From VRUE01 sp963703175 (GTDB taxonomy: Bacteria; Actinomycetota; Thermoleophilia; Solirubrobacterales; 70-9): a stretch of 64,000 bases of DNA. Positions 16,679-24,056 of this stretch are shown here, one piece after another. The position numbers and the translations under genes were made by a program. The stretch is taken from NCBI GenBank assembly GCA_963703175.1, contig OY969794.1, positions 2,852,001-2,916,000 on the forward strand, written 5' to 3'. The notes below the pieces were generated by a model. That model saw only the letters and a program-made list of their open reading frames with translations, was not told the origin of the DNA and did not search any database. Position 1 is the first letter of the stretch. Each line of letters begins with the position of its first letter.

Positions 16679-17814
16679 CGAGTCACCTCCGGCACGTTCT
16701 CGACCACCCAGTTGATGCTGGCCGTGAGCGCTTCGACGTCGGCTGGATCGACCGCGGGGAACATGCCGACACGAAGTTGATTGCGGCCAAGCTTGCGGTA
16801 GGGCTCGACGTCGACGATGCCGTTGGCGCGCAGCGTCGCCGCGAGGGCAGCGGCGTCGATCGAGTCGGCAAAGTCGATCGTGCCGACGACCAGCGAGCGC
16901 TTAGCGGTATCGACGACGAACGGGGCGGCGAACTCGCTTGCCTCAGCCCAATCGTAGAGGTGCCGGGACGACGCGCCGGTGCGCTGCACACACCAATCGA
17001 GGCCACCGCCGGCGAGCATCCACTCGACCTGGTCGGCGAGCAACAACAGGGTCGCGAGGGCGGGCGTGTTGTAGGTCTGGTTCTTGCGCGCATTGTCGAG
17101 CGCGGTCTGTAGCGAGAGGAAGGCAGGTTGCCAGCGATCCGCGGCGCCATCGAGCTGCTCGATCCGCTCGATTGCCGCCGGGCTCAGTGCGGCTAGCCAG
17201 AGGCCACCGTCGGCGCCGAAAGCCTTCTGCGGGGCGAAGTAGTAGACGTCGGCCTGAGTAGGGTCGAGCGGCAAGCCACCGGCACCAGAGGTTGCGTCGA
17301 TCAGGACCAGCGCATCGCCGGCGCCGTCTGGACGGTGGACGTCGACCATCACTCCGGTCGAGGTCTCGTTGTGCGCCCAGGCGATCACGTCGGCGTCCGC
17401 ATCGGCAACCGGAGCGGGCGCGTCACCAGGCTCGGCCTCGATTACGATCGAATCGGCGAGGAAGGGTGCGGCGACAGTCGCCTTAGCGAACTTCTGCGAG
17501 AACTCGCCGTAAGTGAGATGAAGCGCGCGGCTGCGCACAAGCCAGGCGGCGGCTGCGTCCCAAAAGGCCGTCGTGCCGCCGTTGCCCAGCGCAACCTCGT
17601 AGCCGTCGGGCAGGCCGAAAAGCTGACCGAGCCCAGCCCGTATGTCGCCGACCAGGTCCCGCACGGGAGCCTGTCGGTGTGAGGTGCCCATCAAGTCAGC
17701 GCGCTCGCTCAGCTTGGCGAGGGCCTCCGGGCGCACCTTGGAAGGCCCGCAGCCGAAACGGCCGTCAGCGGGCTTAAGGTCGGCCGGAATCTGAACTGAA
17801 GTGGAAGTTGGCAT
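16675..17814 (-). CDS. serC: phosphoserine aminotransferase, actinobacterial type
   Basis: Class V PLP aminotransferase converting 3-phosphohydroxypyruvate to O-phosphoserine. ATG at 17814 (MPTSTSVQIPADLKPADGRF) fits the family start. Seen: FGCGPSKVRPEAL, MGTSHRQAPV, NGGTTAFWDAAAAWLV, and YYFAPQKAFGADGGLWLA with the probable PLP lysine. Length 379 and the motif spelling match the mycobacterial SerC group rather than the E. coli one. It overlaps serA by 4 nt; SerB is not in the window. Confidence 0.94.
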   Translation of the reverse strand: MPTSTSVQIPADLKPADGRFGCGPSKVRPEALAKLSERADLMGTSHRQAPVRDLVGDIRAGLGQLFGLPDGYEVALGNGGTTAFWDAAAAWLVRSRALHLTYGEFSQKFAKATVAAPFLADSIVIEAEPGDAPAPVADADADVIAWAHNETSTGVMVDVHRPDGAGDALVLIDATSGAGGLPLDPTQADVYYFAPQKAFGADGGLWLAALSPAAIERIEQLDGAADRWQPAFLSLQTALDNARKNQTYNTPALATLLLLADQVEWMLAGGGLDWCVQRTGASSRHLYDWAEASEFAAPFVVDTAKRSLVVGTIDFADSIDAAALAATLRANGIVDVEPYRKLGRNQLRVGMFPAVDPADVEALTASINWVVENVPEVTR

Positions 17815-17882
17815 CGGGCGGCCAAGGTTATTGACCTGCGCGGGTGGACCTCGACGAGGCATCTCGCGTACGATCTCGCCTG

Positions 17883-18317
17883 ATGTCAGAGGCTGATCAA
17901 AAGGGAGCGGTGAAGGGCGACGGCTACGCCGTTGCCAACCTCACGGACCTCGGCGAGGGCTACGGCTTCCGCAAGATCCGCAAGGAGCTGGGGGTCAACG
18001 CCTTCGGCGTCAACGCGATCGTCATCCCGCCCTCGTATGAGACCGGTCGTCACCTGCACGAGGAGCAGGAGGAGCTCTACTTTCTGCACAGCGGCGAGAT
18101 CGAGATCGAATTCGGCGACGGCTCGACCCACAAGCTCACGGCCGGTGGCCTGGCCTGGGTCGACGCCCCGACGATCCGCAAGGTCCGCAACATCAGCGAC
18201 ACCGAGGATGCGGTCTACGTCGTCGTCGGCGGCAAGGACGGCTACGTCGGCCGCGACGGCAAGCTGCCGCCGGGCGAGGAGAGCCGCTTCGGCGACAACG
18301 CCCCTCCTGGGGCTTAG
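17883..18317 (+). CDS. single-domain cupin protein
   Basis: 144 residues from the ATG at 17883 (MSEADQKGAVKGDGYAV). One cupin barrel with RHLHEEQEELYFLHSGEIEI, which supplies His, Glu and His ligands of cupin motif 1, and a degenerate motif 2 (GGLAWVDAPTIRKVRNISD). It could be a metal-dependent isomerase or dioxygenase, or a small-molecule binder; no substrate can be assigned. It is divergent from serC across 68 bp and followed by the repeat island at 18330-18822. Confidence 0.8.
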   Translation: MSEADQKGAVKGDGYAVANLTDLGEGYGFRKIRKELGVNAFGVNAIVIPPSYETGRHLHEEQEELYFLHSGEIEIEFGDGSTHKLTAGGLAWVDAPTIRKVRNISDTEDAVYVVVGGKDGYVGRDGKLPPGEESRFGDNAPPGA

Positions 18318-18329
18318 CCGTCGGTTAGG

Positions 18330-18473
18330 AGGAGCCCGGTTGTCCTCCGGGCGAATTTAGGTCGCACGCGCTTGGCGCTTGGCGACTGTGTCGGACCGCG
18401 GCTTCGCCGCGGGAAAATCAGATTGCATATCGCCGCCTTCGGCGACATTCGCCCGGAGGACAACCGGGCTCCT
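18330..18473. repeat. structured inverted element A (144 bp)
   Basis: 27-bp perfect arms (18330-18356 and 18447-18473) enclose a core closed by GTCGC (18361-18365) and GCGAC (18442-18446). Each arm is also a small hairpin (GCCCGG, 7-nt loop, CCGGGC). The core holds a 7-bp hairpin with a GAA loop (CCGCGGC/GCCGCGG) and the 12-mer GATTGCATATCG. It is the inverted relative of element B: the cores align nearly end to end, while the arms have unrelated sequences. Confidence 0.85.
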
Positions 18474-18671
18474 CTTCACGCAAGCTCTGCCTGGGTGCGC
18501 GAAGCTCATAAAGCGACGGGGCGCTCTCGCTTGGTTAGTTGAGATGCCGCGGCTCCTTCGCAAAAGCTGAAGGCTCATAAGCGGAGGAATGCTGAAGCGC
18601 TGGAGAAGCCAGGCCTTATCTGAGCTGAAGCTCTTCGTGAGCTGAAATCTCGAAAGCTGAAGCGCTCGTGA
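18474..18671. other. spacer between elements A and B, no gene seen
   Basis: 198 bp of less GC-rich sequence with no supported ORF. GCTGAA occurs five times (18566, 18591, 18624, 18641, 18656), usually as AGCTGAAG, and GCTCATAA occurs twice (near 18514 and 18573). The spacing is irregular, so it is not a CRISPR or iteron array. It may be decayed repeat sequence or part of a larger non-coding element together with A and B. Confidence 0.5.
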
Positions 18672-18822
18672 GCCGGGAGGCGGTGTGCCTCTCGCGGAAT
18701 GTCGCGAAGCGGCGATATGCAATCTATTAATTGCGCGGCGTCAGCCGCGCTCAGTCTCAGTCGCTAAGCGCGCGCAGCGCGCGTGCGACATCAATTCCGC
18801 GAGAGGCACACCGCCTCCCGGC
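18672..18822. repeat. structured inverted element B (151 bp)
   Basis: 29-bp perfect arms (18672-18700 and 18794-18822) around a core running from GTCGC (18701) to GCGAC (18789). Each arm contains a hairpin GAGGC, GGTGT loop, GCCTC. The core has CGATATGCAATC and a 7-bp hairpin GCGCGGC/GCCGCGC. Relative to A the outermost pair of that hairpin changes from C-G to G-C, a compensatory change. The right arm ends 10 bp before the ilvC stop, so the pair sits between two convergent genes. Confidence 0.85.
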
Positions 18823-18832
18823 CTGCGCGACC

Positions 18833-19837
18833 TTAGAACTTCTGGTCAATCCAGGGCATCATGTCGCGCAGCTCGCCGCCGACCTCCTCTACTTCGTGGC
18901 CCGCCCCCTCCTCGCGCATCCGCGAGAGGTTCTCGCCGCCGGCACGGTTCTCGGCGATCCACTCTTTGGCGAACTCGCCCGACTGGATCTCGCCGAGGAT
19001 CTGCTTCATCGCCGCCCGGGACTCCTCGCCGATGACACGCTTGCCGCGGGTCATATCGCCGTACTCAGCCGTGTTGGAGATCGAGTAGCGCATCCCCTGG
19101 ATCCCCTTCTCGTACATCAGGTCGGCGATCAGCTTGAGCTCGTGCAGGCACTCGAAGTAGGCGAGGCGCGGGTCGTACCCGGCCTCGACCAGAGTCTCGA
19201 AGCCGGCGCGGACCAGCTCTGAGGCGCCGCCGCAGAGGACCGCCTGCTCGCCGAAGAGATCGGTCTCGCACTCGTCTTTGAAGGTCGTCTCGATGATCGC
19301 CGCACGCCCGCCACCGATCCCGGCCGCGTAGGCGAGCACAAGGTCGTGGGCGTTGCCGGTCGCGTCCTGGTGGACGGCCATCAAGCAGGGCACGCCATGC
19401 CCTTCCTCGTACTGGCGCCGCACCAGATGGCCGGGGCCCTTGGGGGCGATCATGCCGACGTCGACTCCAGGCGGAGGCGCGATCTGCTCGAAGTGAATCG
19501 CGAAACCGTGGGCGAAGAGCAGCAGGTTGCCGGGGGCGATCCCGTCGGAGATCTCCGCCCCCCAGACCTCGGCCTGTTTCTCGTCGGGCAGGAGGATCAT
19601 CACGGCATCTCCGCGGCTGGCCGCTTCAGCGATGTCGAGCACCTCGAGACCGGCGCCTTCAGCCTTGGCGCGACTCGAAGAATCTGGACGCAGACCGACA
19701 ACGACATCGACGCCGGAGTCCTTCAGGTTGAGCGCGTGGGCGTGGCCCTGCGAGCCGTAGCCGAGAATGGCGACGGTCTTCCCCTCGAGCTTGGAGAGGT
19801 CGGCGTCCTTGTCGTAGAAGATGTCGTCGGTTTTCAT
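18833..19837 (-). CDS. ilvC: ketol-acid reductoisomerase, class I
   Basis: NADPH- and Mg-dependent isomeroreduction of acetolactate and acetohydroxybutyrate for Val, Leu and Ile. ATG at 19837 (MKTDDIFYDKDADLSKLEG) is chosen because family homology starts there. Seen: VAILGYGSQGHAHALNLKDS (nucleotide site), MIAPKGPGHLVRRQYEEG, ETTFKDECETDLFGEQAVL with metal-binding Asp and Glu, and ECLHELKLIADLMYEKG. Length 334 is class I. It starts 10 nt after menE, so a menaquinone gene and a BCAA gene share one transcript. Confidence 0.96.
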   Translation of the reverse strand: MKTDDIFYDKDADLSKLEGKTVAILGYGSQGHAHALNLKDSGVDVVVGLRPDSSSRAKAEGAGLEVLDIAEAASRGDAVMILLPDEKQAEVWGAEISDGIAPGNLLLFAHGFAIHFEQIAPPPGVDVGMIAPKGPGHLVRRQYEEGHGVPCLMAVHQDATGNAHDLVLAYAAGIGGGRAAIIETTFKDECETDLFGEQAVLCGGASELVRAGFETLVEAGYDPRLAYFECLHELKLIADLMYEKGIQGMRYSISNTAEYGDMTRGKRVIGEESRAAMKQILGEIQSGEFAKEWIAENRAGGENLSRMREEGAGHEVEEVGGELRDMMPWIDQKF

Positions 19838-19847
19838 TCCGAGCAGG

Positions 19848-21173
19848 CTAACGAAGGGCGCGCCGCAGCAGCTTGCCCGAAGGCGTGCGCGGCAGCGCTG
19901 CTGCGAGCTCGACTCGCTTGGGCACCTTGAATCCAGCCAACGACTCGGCGCAGTGGCGACGCAGCTCATCCGGGGTCGCGACGGAGCCCTCCTGCAACAC
20001 CACCACCGCGGTCACCGCCTGCTGCCACTCGGGATCCTCACGGCCGACGACCGCCGCGTCGGCGACCTCGGGGTGGCGCAGCAACACCTGCTCGACTTCA
20101 GCGGGGACGATGTTCTCGCCGCCGCTGACGATCATGTCGTCGATCCGATCCTCGACGTAGAGGAATCCGTCGTCGTCGATCCGCCCCAGGTCCCCGGTGT
20201 GCAGCCAGCCGTCGGCGTCGAGTCGGCTGGGAGCGACGGTGGGACCCTGGACGAGGATCTCGCCGTCGCGGATACGCAGGTGCGTCGTCAGCAGCGGCCG
20301 GCCGGCGGATCCAAGCTTGCGCTGGGCATCTGCCGGGGCGAGCGTGGTCACCTGCGAGCAGGCCTCGGTCAGGCCATACGTCTGCATGACGATTGCCCCG
20401 CGACCGATCGCCTCTTCGAGCGGCTCCTCCGGCACTGGACCGCCGCCGATCAGGATCGCGCGCGGCCCGGAGAGGTCAGCGCCGGCTTCGAGCAGCCGGG
20501 TCAACTGCGTCGTCACCAGCGAGACAACGCTGATTTTGTCGTCCTGCAGTGCATTGGCCACCCGGTCAATGTCGAAGCCGTCGTGCAACACCGCCGTCGT
20601 CCCGTAGATCACCGAGCGCATGACGATGCTGAGCCCGGAGATATGGCTGAGCGGCAGACAGCAGAGCCAGCGGTCGGTTGGCTCGACGCCGATGTTGAAG
20701 CCGGAGCCGACCGCGCTCCAGAGGAAATTGCCGTAGGTGAGCTCGACCGGGTCGGGCGCGCCGGTGCTGCCGCTGGTCAGCACCCTGCAGCAGGGTGCGT
20801 CCATATCGTGCTCACCTAGCAGCGGCAGGTCGGCCTCGGTCTGGGTCAGCTCGCCCGGATCGCTGAGGTCGACCGTCGGCTCCTCTGCAGCAATCACCGC
20901 GGCGCGCTCGGCCGAGGCCAGCCGCGGGCTCAGCGGCAACAGCACCGCGCCGACCTTCATCAGGGCGTGGACGAGGACGACCTGCTCGCGCCGCGGCTCC
21001 ATCGTCAGCGCCGCGACCGAACCGCGGCGCACGCCGTGCGCCTCAAGGCGCCGCGCAACCCAGGTCGCCTCGGCCTCGAGCTCGGCGTAGGTCACGTCGG
21101 AGCCGTCCGCGATCAAGGCGGTACGGTCGGGGCAACTCTGGGATCTCTGGGCGAGCCAGTCGTCGAGCTTCAT
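19848..21173 (-). CDS. menE: o-succinylbenzoate-CoA ligase
   Basis: ANL-superfamily adenylating enzyme of menaquinone synthesis; activates o-succinylbenzoate to its CoA thioester. 441 residues from the ATG at 21173 (MKLDDWLAQRSQSCPDRTAL). Core motifs: VLTSGSTGAPDPVELTYGN, QTYGLTEACSQ, LHTGDLGRIDDDGFLYVEDR, and LPRTPSGKLLRRAL with the C-terminal catalytic lysine. The phosphate-loop motif has Asp-Pro where many ANL enzymes have Lys-Gly. The function follows from its neighbours menB, menA, menC and menD. Its start codon is only 21 bp from that of menB. Confidence 0.88.
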   Translation of the reverse strand: MKLDDWLAQRSQSCPDRTALIADGSDVTYAELEAEATWVARRLEAHGVRRGSVAALTMEPRREQVVLVHALMKVGAVLLPLSPRLASAERAAVIAAEEPTVDLSDPGELTQTEADLPLLGEHDMDAPCCRVLTSGSTGAPDPVELTYGNFLWSAVGSGFNIGVEPTDRWLCCLPLSHISGLSIVMRSVIYGTTAVLHDGFDIDRVANALQDDKISVVSLVTTQLTRLLEAGADLSGPRAILIGGGPVPEEPLEEAIGRGAIVMQTYGLTEACSQVTTLAPADAQRKLGSAGRPLLTTHLRIRDGEILVQGPTVAPSRLDADGWLHTGDLGRIDDDGFLYVEDRIDDMIVSGGENIVPAEVEQVLLRHPEVADAAVVGREDPEWQQAVTAVVVLQEGSVATPDELRRHCAESLAGFKVPKRVELAAALPRTPSGKLLRRALR

Positions 21174-21194
21174 CGGCCGGATATCGTGCCCATC

Positions 21195-22061
21195 ATGCCC
21201 AAACGCCCCAAGCAAGCACCGTCCGAGCAAGATCTGTACGCGCCGATCGCATGGGAGGCCGCCGCTGAGTACGGCGACATCCGCTACGAGAAGGCCGATG
21301 GGATCGCCAAGATCACGATCGACCGTCCGGAGGTGCACAACGCCTTCCGCCCGCAGACGCTGATCGAGATCTCGGCGGCGATGGAGTTAGCTCGCGAGGA
21401 CACCGAGGTTGGTGCGATCGTCCTCACCGGCGAGGGTACGAAGGCATTTTGTTCAGGGGGCGATCAGTCGGTACGCGGCGACACCGGCTACGTAGAGGAG
21501 GGCGCCTCGCTCGGCCGCTTCCACGTCACCGACCTGCAGGTGCAGATGCGGCGACTGCCGAAGCCGGTGGTGGCGATGGTGGCCGGCTACGCGGTCGGCG
21601 GCGGCCATGTGCTGCACGTCTGCTGTGACCTGACGATCGCCGCCGACAACGCCTGCTTCGGGCAGACCGGACCGCGGGTCGGTTCGTGGGACGGCGGCTT
21701 CGGCGCCTCGCTGCTGCGCGATCTCGTCGGCACCAAGAAGGCGAAGGAGTTCTGGCTGCTCTGCCGCCAGTACAGCGCCGAGGAGGCCCTGGAAATGGGA
21801 CTGGTCAACGCGGTTTTTCCGCTTGAGCGACTCGAAGGGGAGACGATCGCGTGGTGCCGGGAGATGCTCGCTCTTTCGCCCTTCGCACTACGGCTGGTCA
21901 AGGCCAGCTTCAACGCCCACGAGGACGGCTACGCTGGAATCCAGCAACTGGCCCACGACGCGAACCTGCTCTTCTACGGCAGCGAGGAGGCTCGCGAGGG
22001 CCGCGAGGCGTTCAAAGAGAAGCGCCTGCCCGACTTCTCCGAGTACCCGAGACGACCATGA
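21195..22061 (+). CDS. menB: 1,4-dihydroxy-2-naphthoyl-CoA synthase
   Basis: Crotonase-fold Dieckmann cyclase of menaquinone synthesis. 288 residues from the ATG at 21195 (MPKRPKQAPSEQDLYAPI). Family features: YEKADGIAKITIDRPEVHNAFRP-like start of the fold, FCSGGDQSVRG, MVAGYAVGGGHVLHVCCDLT (oxyanion hole), and GPRVGSWDGGFGAS, the MenB signature with the catalytic aspartate. The stop overlaps the menA start as ATGA, so menB, menA and menC form one operon. Confidence 0.96.
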   Translation: MPKRPKQAPSEQDLYAPIAWEAAAEYGDIRYEKADGIAKITIDRPEVHNAFRPQTLIEISAAMELAREDTEVGAIVLTGEGTKAFCSGGDQSVRGDTGYVEEGASLGRFHVTDLQVQMRRLPKPVVAMVAGYAVGGGHVLHVCCDLTIAADNACFGQTGPRVGSWDGGFGASLLRDLVGTKKAKEFWLLCRQYSAEEALEMGLVNAVFPLERLEGETIAWCREMLALSPFALRLVKASFNAHEDGYAGIQQLAHDANLLFYGSEEAREGREAFKEKRLPDFSEYPRRP

Positions 22062-22939
22062 GGATCTGGCTGATGGCGGCGCGGCCGCGGACCCTGCCGG
22101 CGGCGATTGCCCCGGTGCTAGTCGGCACGGCGGCAGCGGTCGAGTGGGCGGGGCACCTGCCGCGGATCGGCGCCTTCATAGCCGCCCTGCTGGGCTCGAT
22201 CTTCATCCAGATCGGCACCAACCTGGCCAACGACTACTCGGACGCCAAGCGCGGTGCCGACACCGTCGATCGGCTGGGCCCGGTGCGAGTTACCTCGGCC
22301 GGACTGGTGACGCCACAGCGGGTATTAGTGGCCACCTGGATCGCCTTCGGCGTCGCGATCGCCTGCGGGATCTACCTGACCGCCGTCGCCGGCCTCGTCA
22401 TCCTGCTGATCGGCGCCTTCTCGATTGCCGCCGGCGTCCTCTACACCGGCGGTCCGCGTCCCTACGGCTACGCCGGACTCGGCGAGGTCTTCGTCTTCCT
22501 CTTCTTCGGTCTGGTGGCTGTCAATGGCTCTTACTATGTGCAGGTCGAGCAGCTCGACGCGCTGCCGCTTGGACTTTCGATCGCCGTCGGTTTCCTTGCC
22601 ACGGCGATCCTCGTCGTCAACAACGTCCGCGACCTCGAGACCGACCGGCGGGCCGGCAAGAACACGCTTGCGGTGCGGATGGGCCGCAGCAACGCGGTGG
22701 CGCTGTACCGGCTGCTGGTCCTAGGCGCCTTCGTCGTCTTGCCGATTGCCCTCGTTGCGGGAGATGCCAGCCTCCTGCCGCTGATCGGTTTCCTCTCCTT
22801 GCCAATGGCGATCAAACCGCTGCGGGCGATGAGCAACCGCACTGACGGACCCGCGCTAAACGCGGCGCTGGCCGGCACCGGCGCCTTGTTGGGCGTATTC
22901 AGCCTGCTTGTCTCGATCGGTCTGCTGGTCGCGGCGTAG
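22058..22939 (+). CDS. menA: 1,4-dihydroxy-2-naphthoate octaprenyltransferase
   Basis: UbiA-family integral membrane prenyltransferase that attaches the isoprenoid tail. 293 residues from the ATG at 22058 (MRIWLMAARPRTLPAAIAP). It has the first Asp-rich motif NLANDYSDAKRGADT and the second region NVRDLETDRRAGKNTLAVRM, both for Mg-diphosphate, embedded in about eight hydrophobic helices. It overlaps menB by 4 nt. Confidence 0.95.
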   Translation: MRIWLMAARPRTLPAAIAPVLVGTAAAVEWAGHLPRIGAFIAALLGSIFIQIGTNLANDYSDAKRGADTVDRLGPVRVTSAGLVTPQRVLVATWIAFGVAIACGIYLTAVAGLVILLIGAFSIAAGVLYTGGPRPYGYAGLGEVFVFLFFGLVAVNGSYYVQVEQLDALPLGLSIAVGFLATAILVVNNVRDLETDRRAGKNTLAVRMGRSNAVALYRLLVLGAFVVLPIALVAGDASLLPLIGFLSLPMAIKPLRAMSNRTDGPALNAALAGTGALLGVFSLLVSIGLLVAA

Positions 22940-22948
22940 GCTCTCTCC

Positions 22949-24007
22949 ATGCGCATTGCCTCGGTCGAGGTCATCCCCTACGCGCTTCCCTTCCGTGAGC
23001 CATATGTGACTGCGGCCGGCAGCCTCACCCAGCGCGAGATGGTGCTGCTGCGGCTGCGCTCGGAGGACGGCCTGGTGGGGCTGGGGGAAGCGGTGCCGCT
23101 CTCTCTACGTGGGGGAACTGCGCTCGAAACGGTCGTCACCGAGCTTGAGCAGTTGGGTGGGCGCGAGAGTTTCGATGAGCAAACCCTGCGGAGTGATGTG
23201 CCAAGCCTGTCCGCGCCCGCTCGCTGCGCGGCGCTGACTGCACTGATGGATCTACGCGGGAGGCGGGCCGCAGCGGAAGGCGGCATGAGCGCCGGACTCT
23301 CGCCTCCCGTTTGCTGTAACGCGACCTTGACCGCCGGCGAGCCCGCGGCGGTTGTCTCGGCAGCTGAACGTTGGGCGGCCGACGGCTTCTCCACCTTCAA
23401 GCTGAAGCTCGGCGCCGGCGACGACGCGGCGCAGGTACGGGCGGTGCGTGAAGCGCTCGGGCCGCGAGCCCGGATCCGGATCGACGCGAACGCCGCCTGG
23501 GACCTGGCGGCGGCCAAGCGCACGCTGAGCGAAATCGAACCCTACGAGATCGAGCTTGCCGAGCAACCCGTCGCGACGACGGAGGAGGCGGCAGAGTTGG
23601 CCGCCTCGACTGAGATCCCGCTGGCGGCCGACGAGAGCATTGAGTCCCGAGTCGACGCCGAGCGGATCGCCGCCGTGGGCGCCTATGCAGTGACCGGGAT
23701 CAAGCTCTCCAAGGTCGGCGGACCTGAGGAGGCGCTGGAGATTGCCGAGGTGATGCCCGCATACGTGAGCAGCGCGCTCGATGGGCCGGTTGGGATCGCC
23801 GCTGCCCTTCAGGTCGTCCAATCGCTGGGTGACCTCGGCCGGACGGCCGAGGAGAGCCTCGCCCACGGCCTCGCCACCCAACGCCTCTTCGCCTCGACCA
23901 TCGCATCGATGGAGTGCGAGCTGCATGGCGACATGCTCCACTCGCCTCTCGGGCCGGGTTTGGGCGTCGAGATCGACGAGCGAGCGCTGCAAGCGCACCG
24001 TCTCTAG
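22949..24007 (+). CDS. menC: o-succinylbenzoate synthase
   Basis: Enolase-superfamily dehydratase making o-succinylbenzoate from SHCHC. 352 residues. Catalytic scaffold: FKLKLGAG (the KxK motif), IRIDANAAWD, ELAEQPV and AADESIES (the three acidic metal ligands) and IKLSKVGG (second catalytic Lys). This scaffold is shared with dipeptide epimerases and N-acylamino acid racemases. Position 9 nt after menA and before menD makes MenC much the best assignment. Confidence 0.9.
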   Translation: MRIASVEVIPYALPFREPYVTAAGSLTQREMVLLRLRSEDGLVGLGEAVPLSLRGGTALETVVTELEQLGGRESFDEQTLRSDVPSLSAPARCAALTALMDLRGRRAAAEGGMSAGLSPPVCCNATLTAGEPAAVVSAAERWAADGFSTFKLKLGAGDDAAQVRAVREALGPRARIRIDANAAWDLAAAKRTLSEIEPYEIELAEQPVATTEEAAELAASTEIPLAADESIESRVDAERIAAVGAYAVTGIKLSKVGGPEEALEIAEVMPAYVSSALDGPVGIAAALQVVQSLGDLGRTAEESLAHGLATQRLFASTIASMECELHGDMLHSPLGPGLGVEIDERALQAHRL

Positions 24008-24016
24008 TCGGCGAAT

Positions 24017-24052
24017 GGAACCTTTTACCCCCTATAGGGCATAAAAAGTTCC
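24017..24052. promoter_or_regulatory. 36-bp imperfect palindrome before menD
   Basis: The menC-menD gap is almost filled by a dyad: GGAACCTTTTACCCCCTA (24017-24034) and TAGGGCATAAAAAGTTCC (24035-24052), with the perfect centre CCCTATAGGG at 24030-24039 and three mismatched pairs outside it. It ends 4 nt before the menD GTG. It could be a repressor site, or an RNA hairpin covering the menD start. No canonical ribosome-binding site is visible for menD. Confidence 0.55.
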
Positions 24053-24056
24053 ACAC

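Noticed and set aside
18321..18480. Element A as an integron attC site
   Set aside because: GTTAGGA near 18324 resembles an attC core, but the matching RYYYAAC site at the other end is missing and no integrase is present.
18560..18665. CRISPR or iteron array from repeated GCTGAA words
   Set aside because: The repeats are only 6-8 bp long with irregular spacing (15-33 bp) and no cas or rep gene is nearby.
18357..18722. A 121-codon minus-strand open frame across the repeat island
   Set aside because: It is composed of the palindromic element arms and spacer repeats, has atypical composition, no ribosome-binding site and no recognisable domain.
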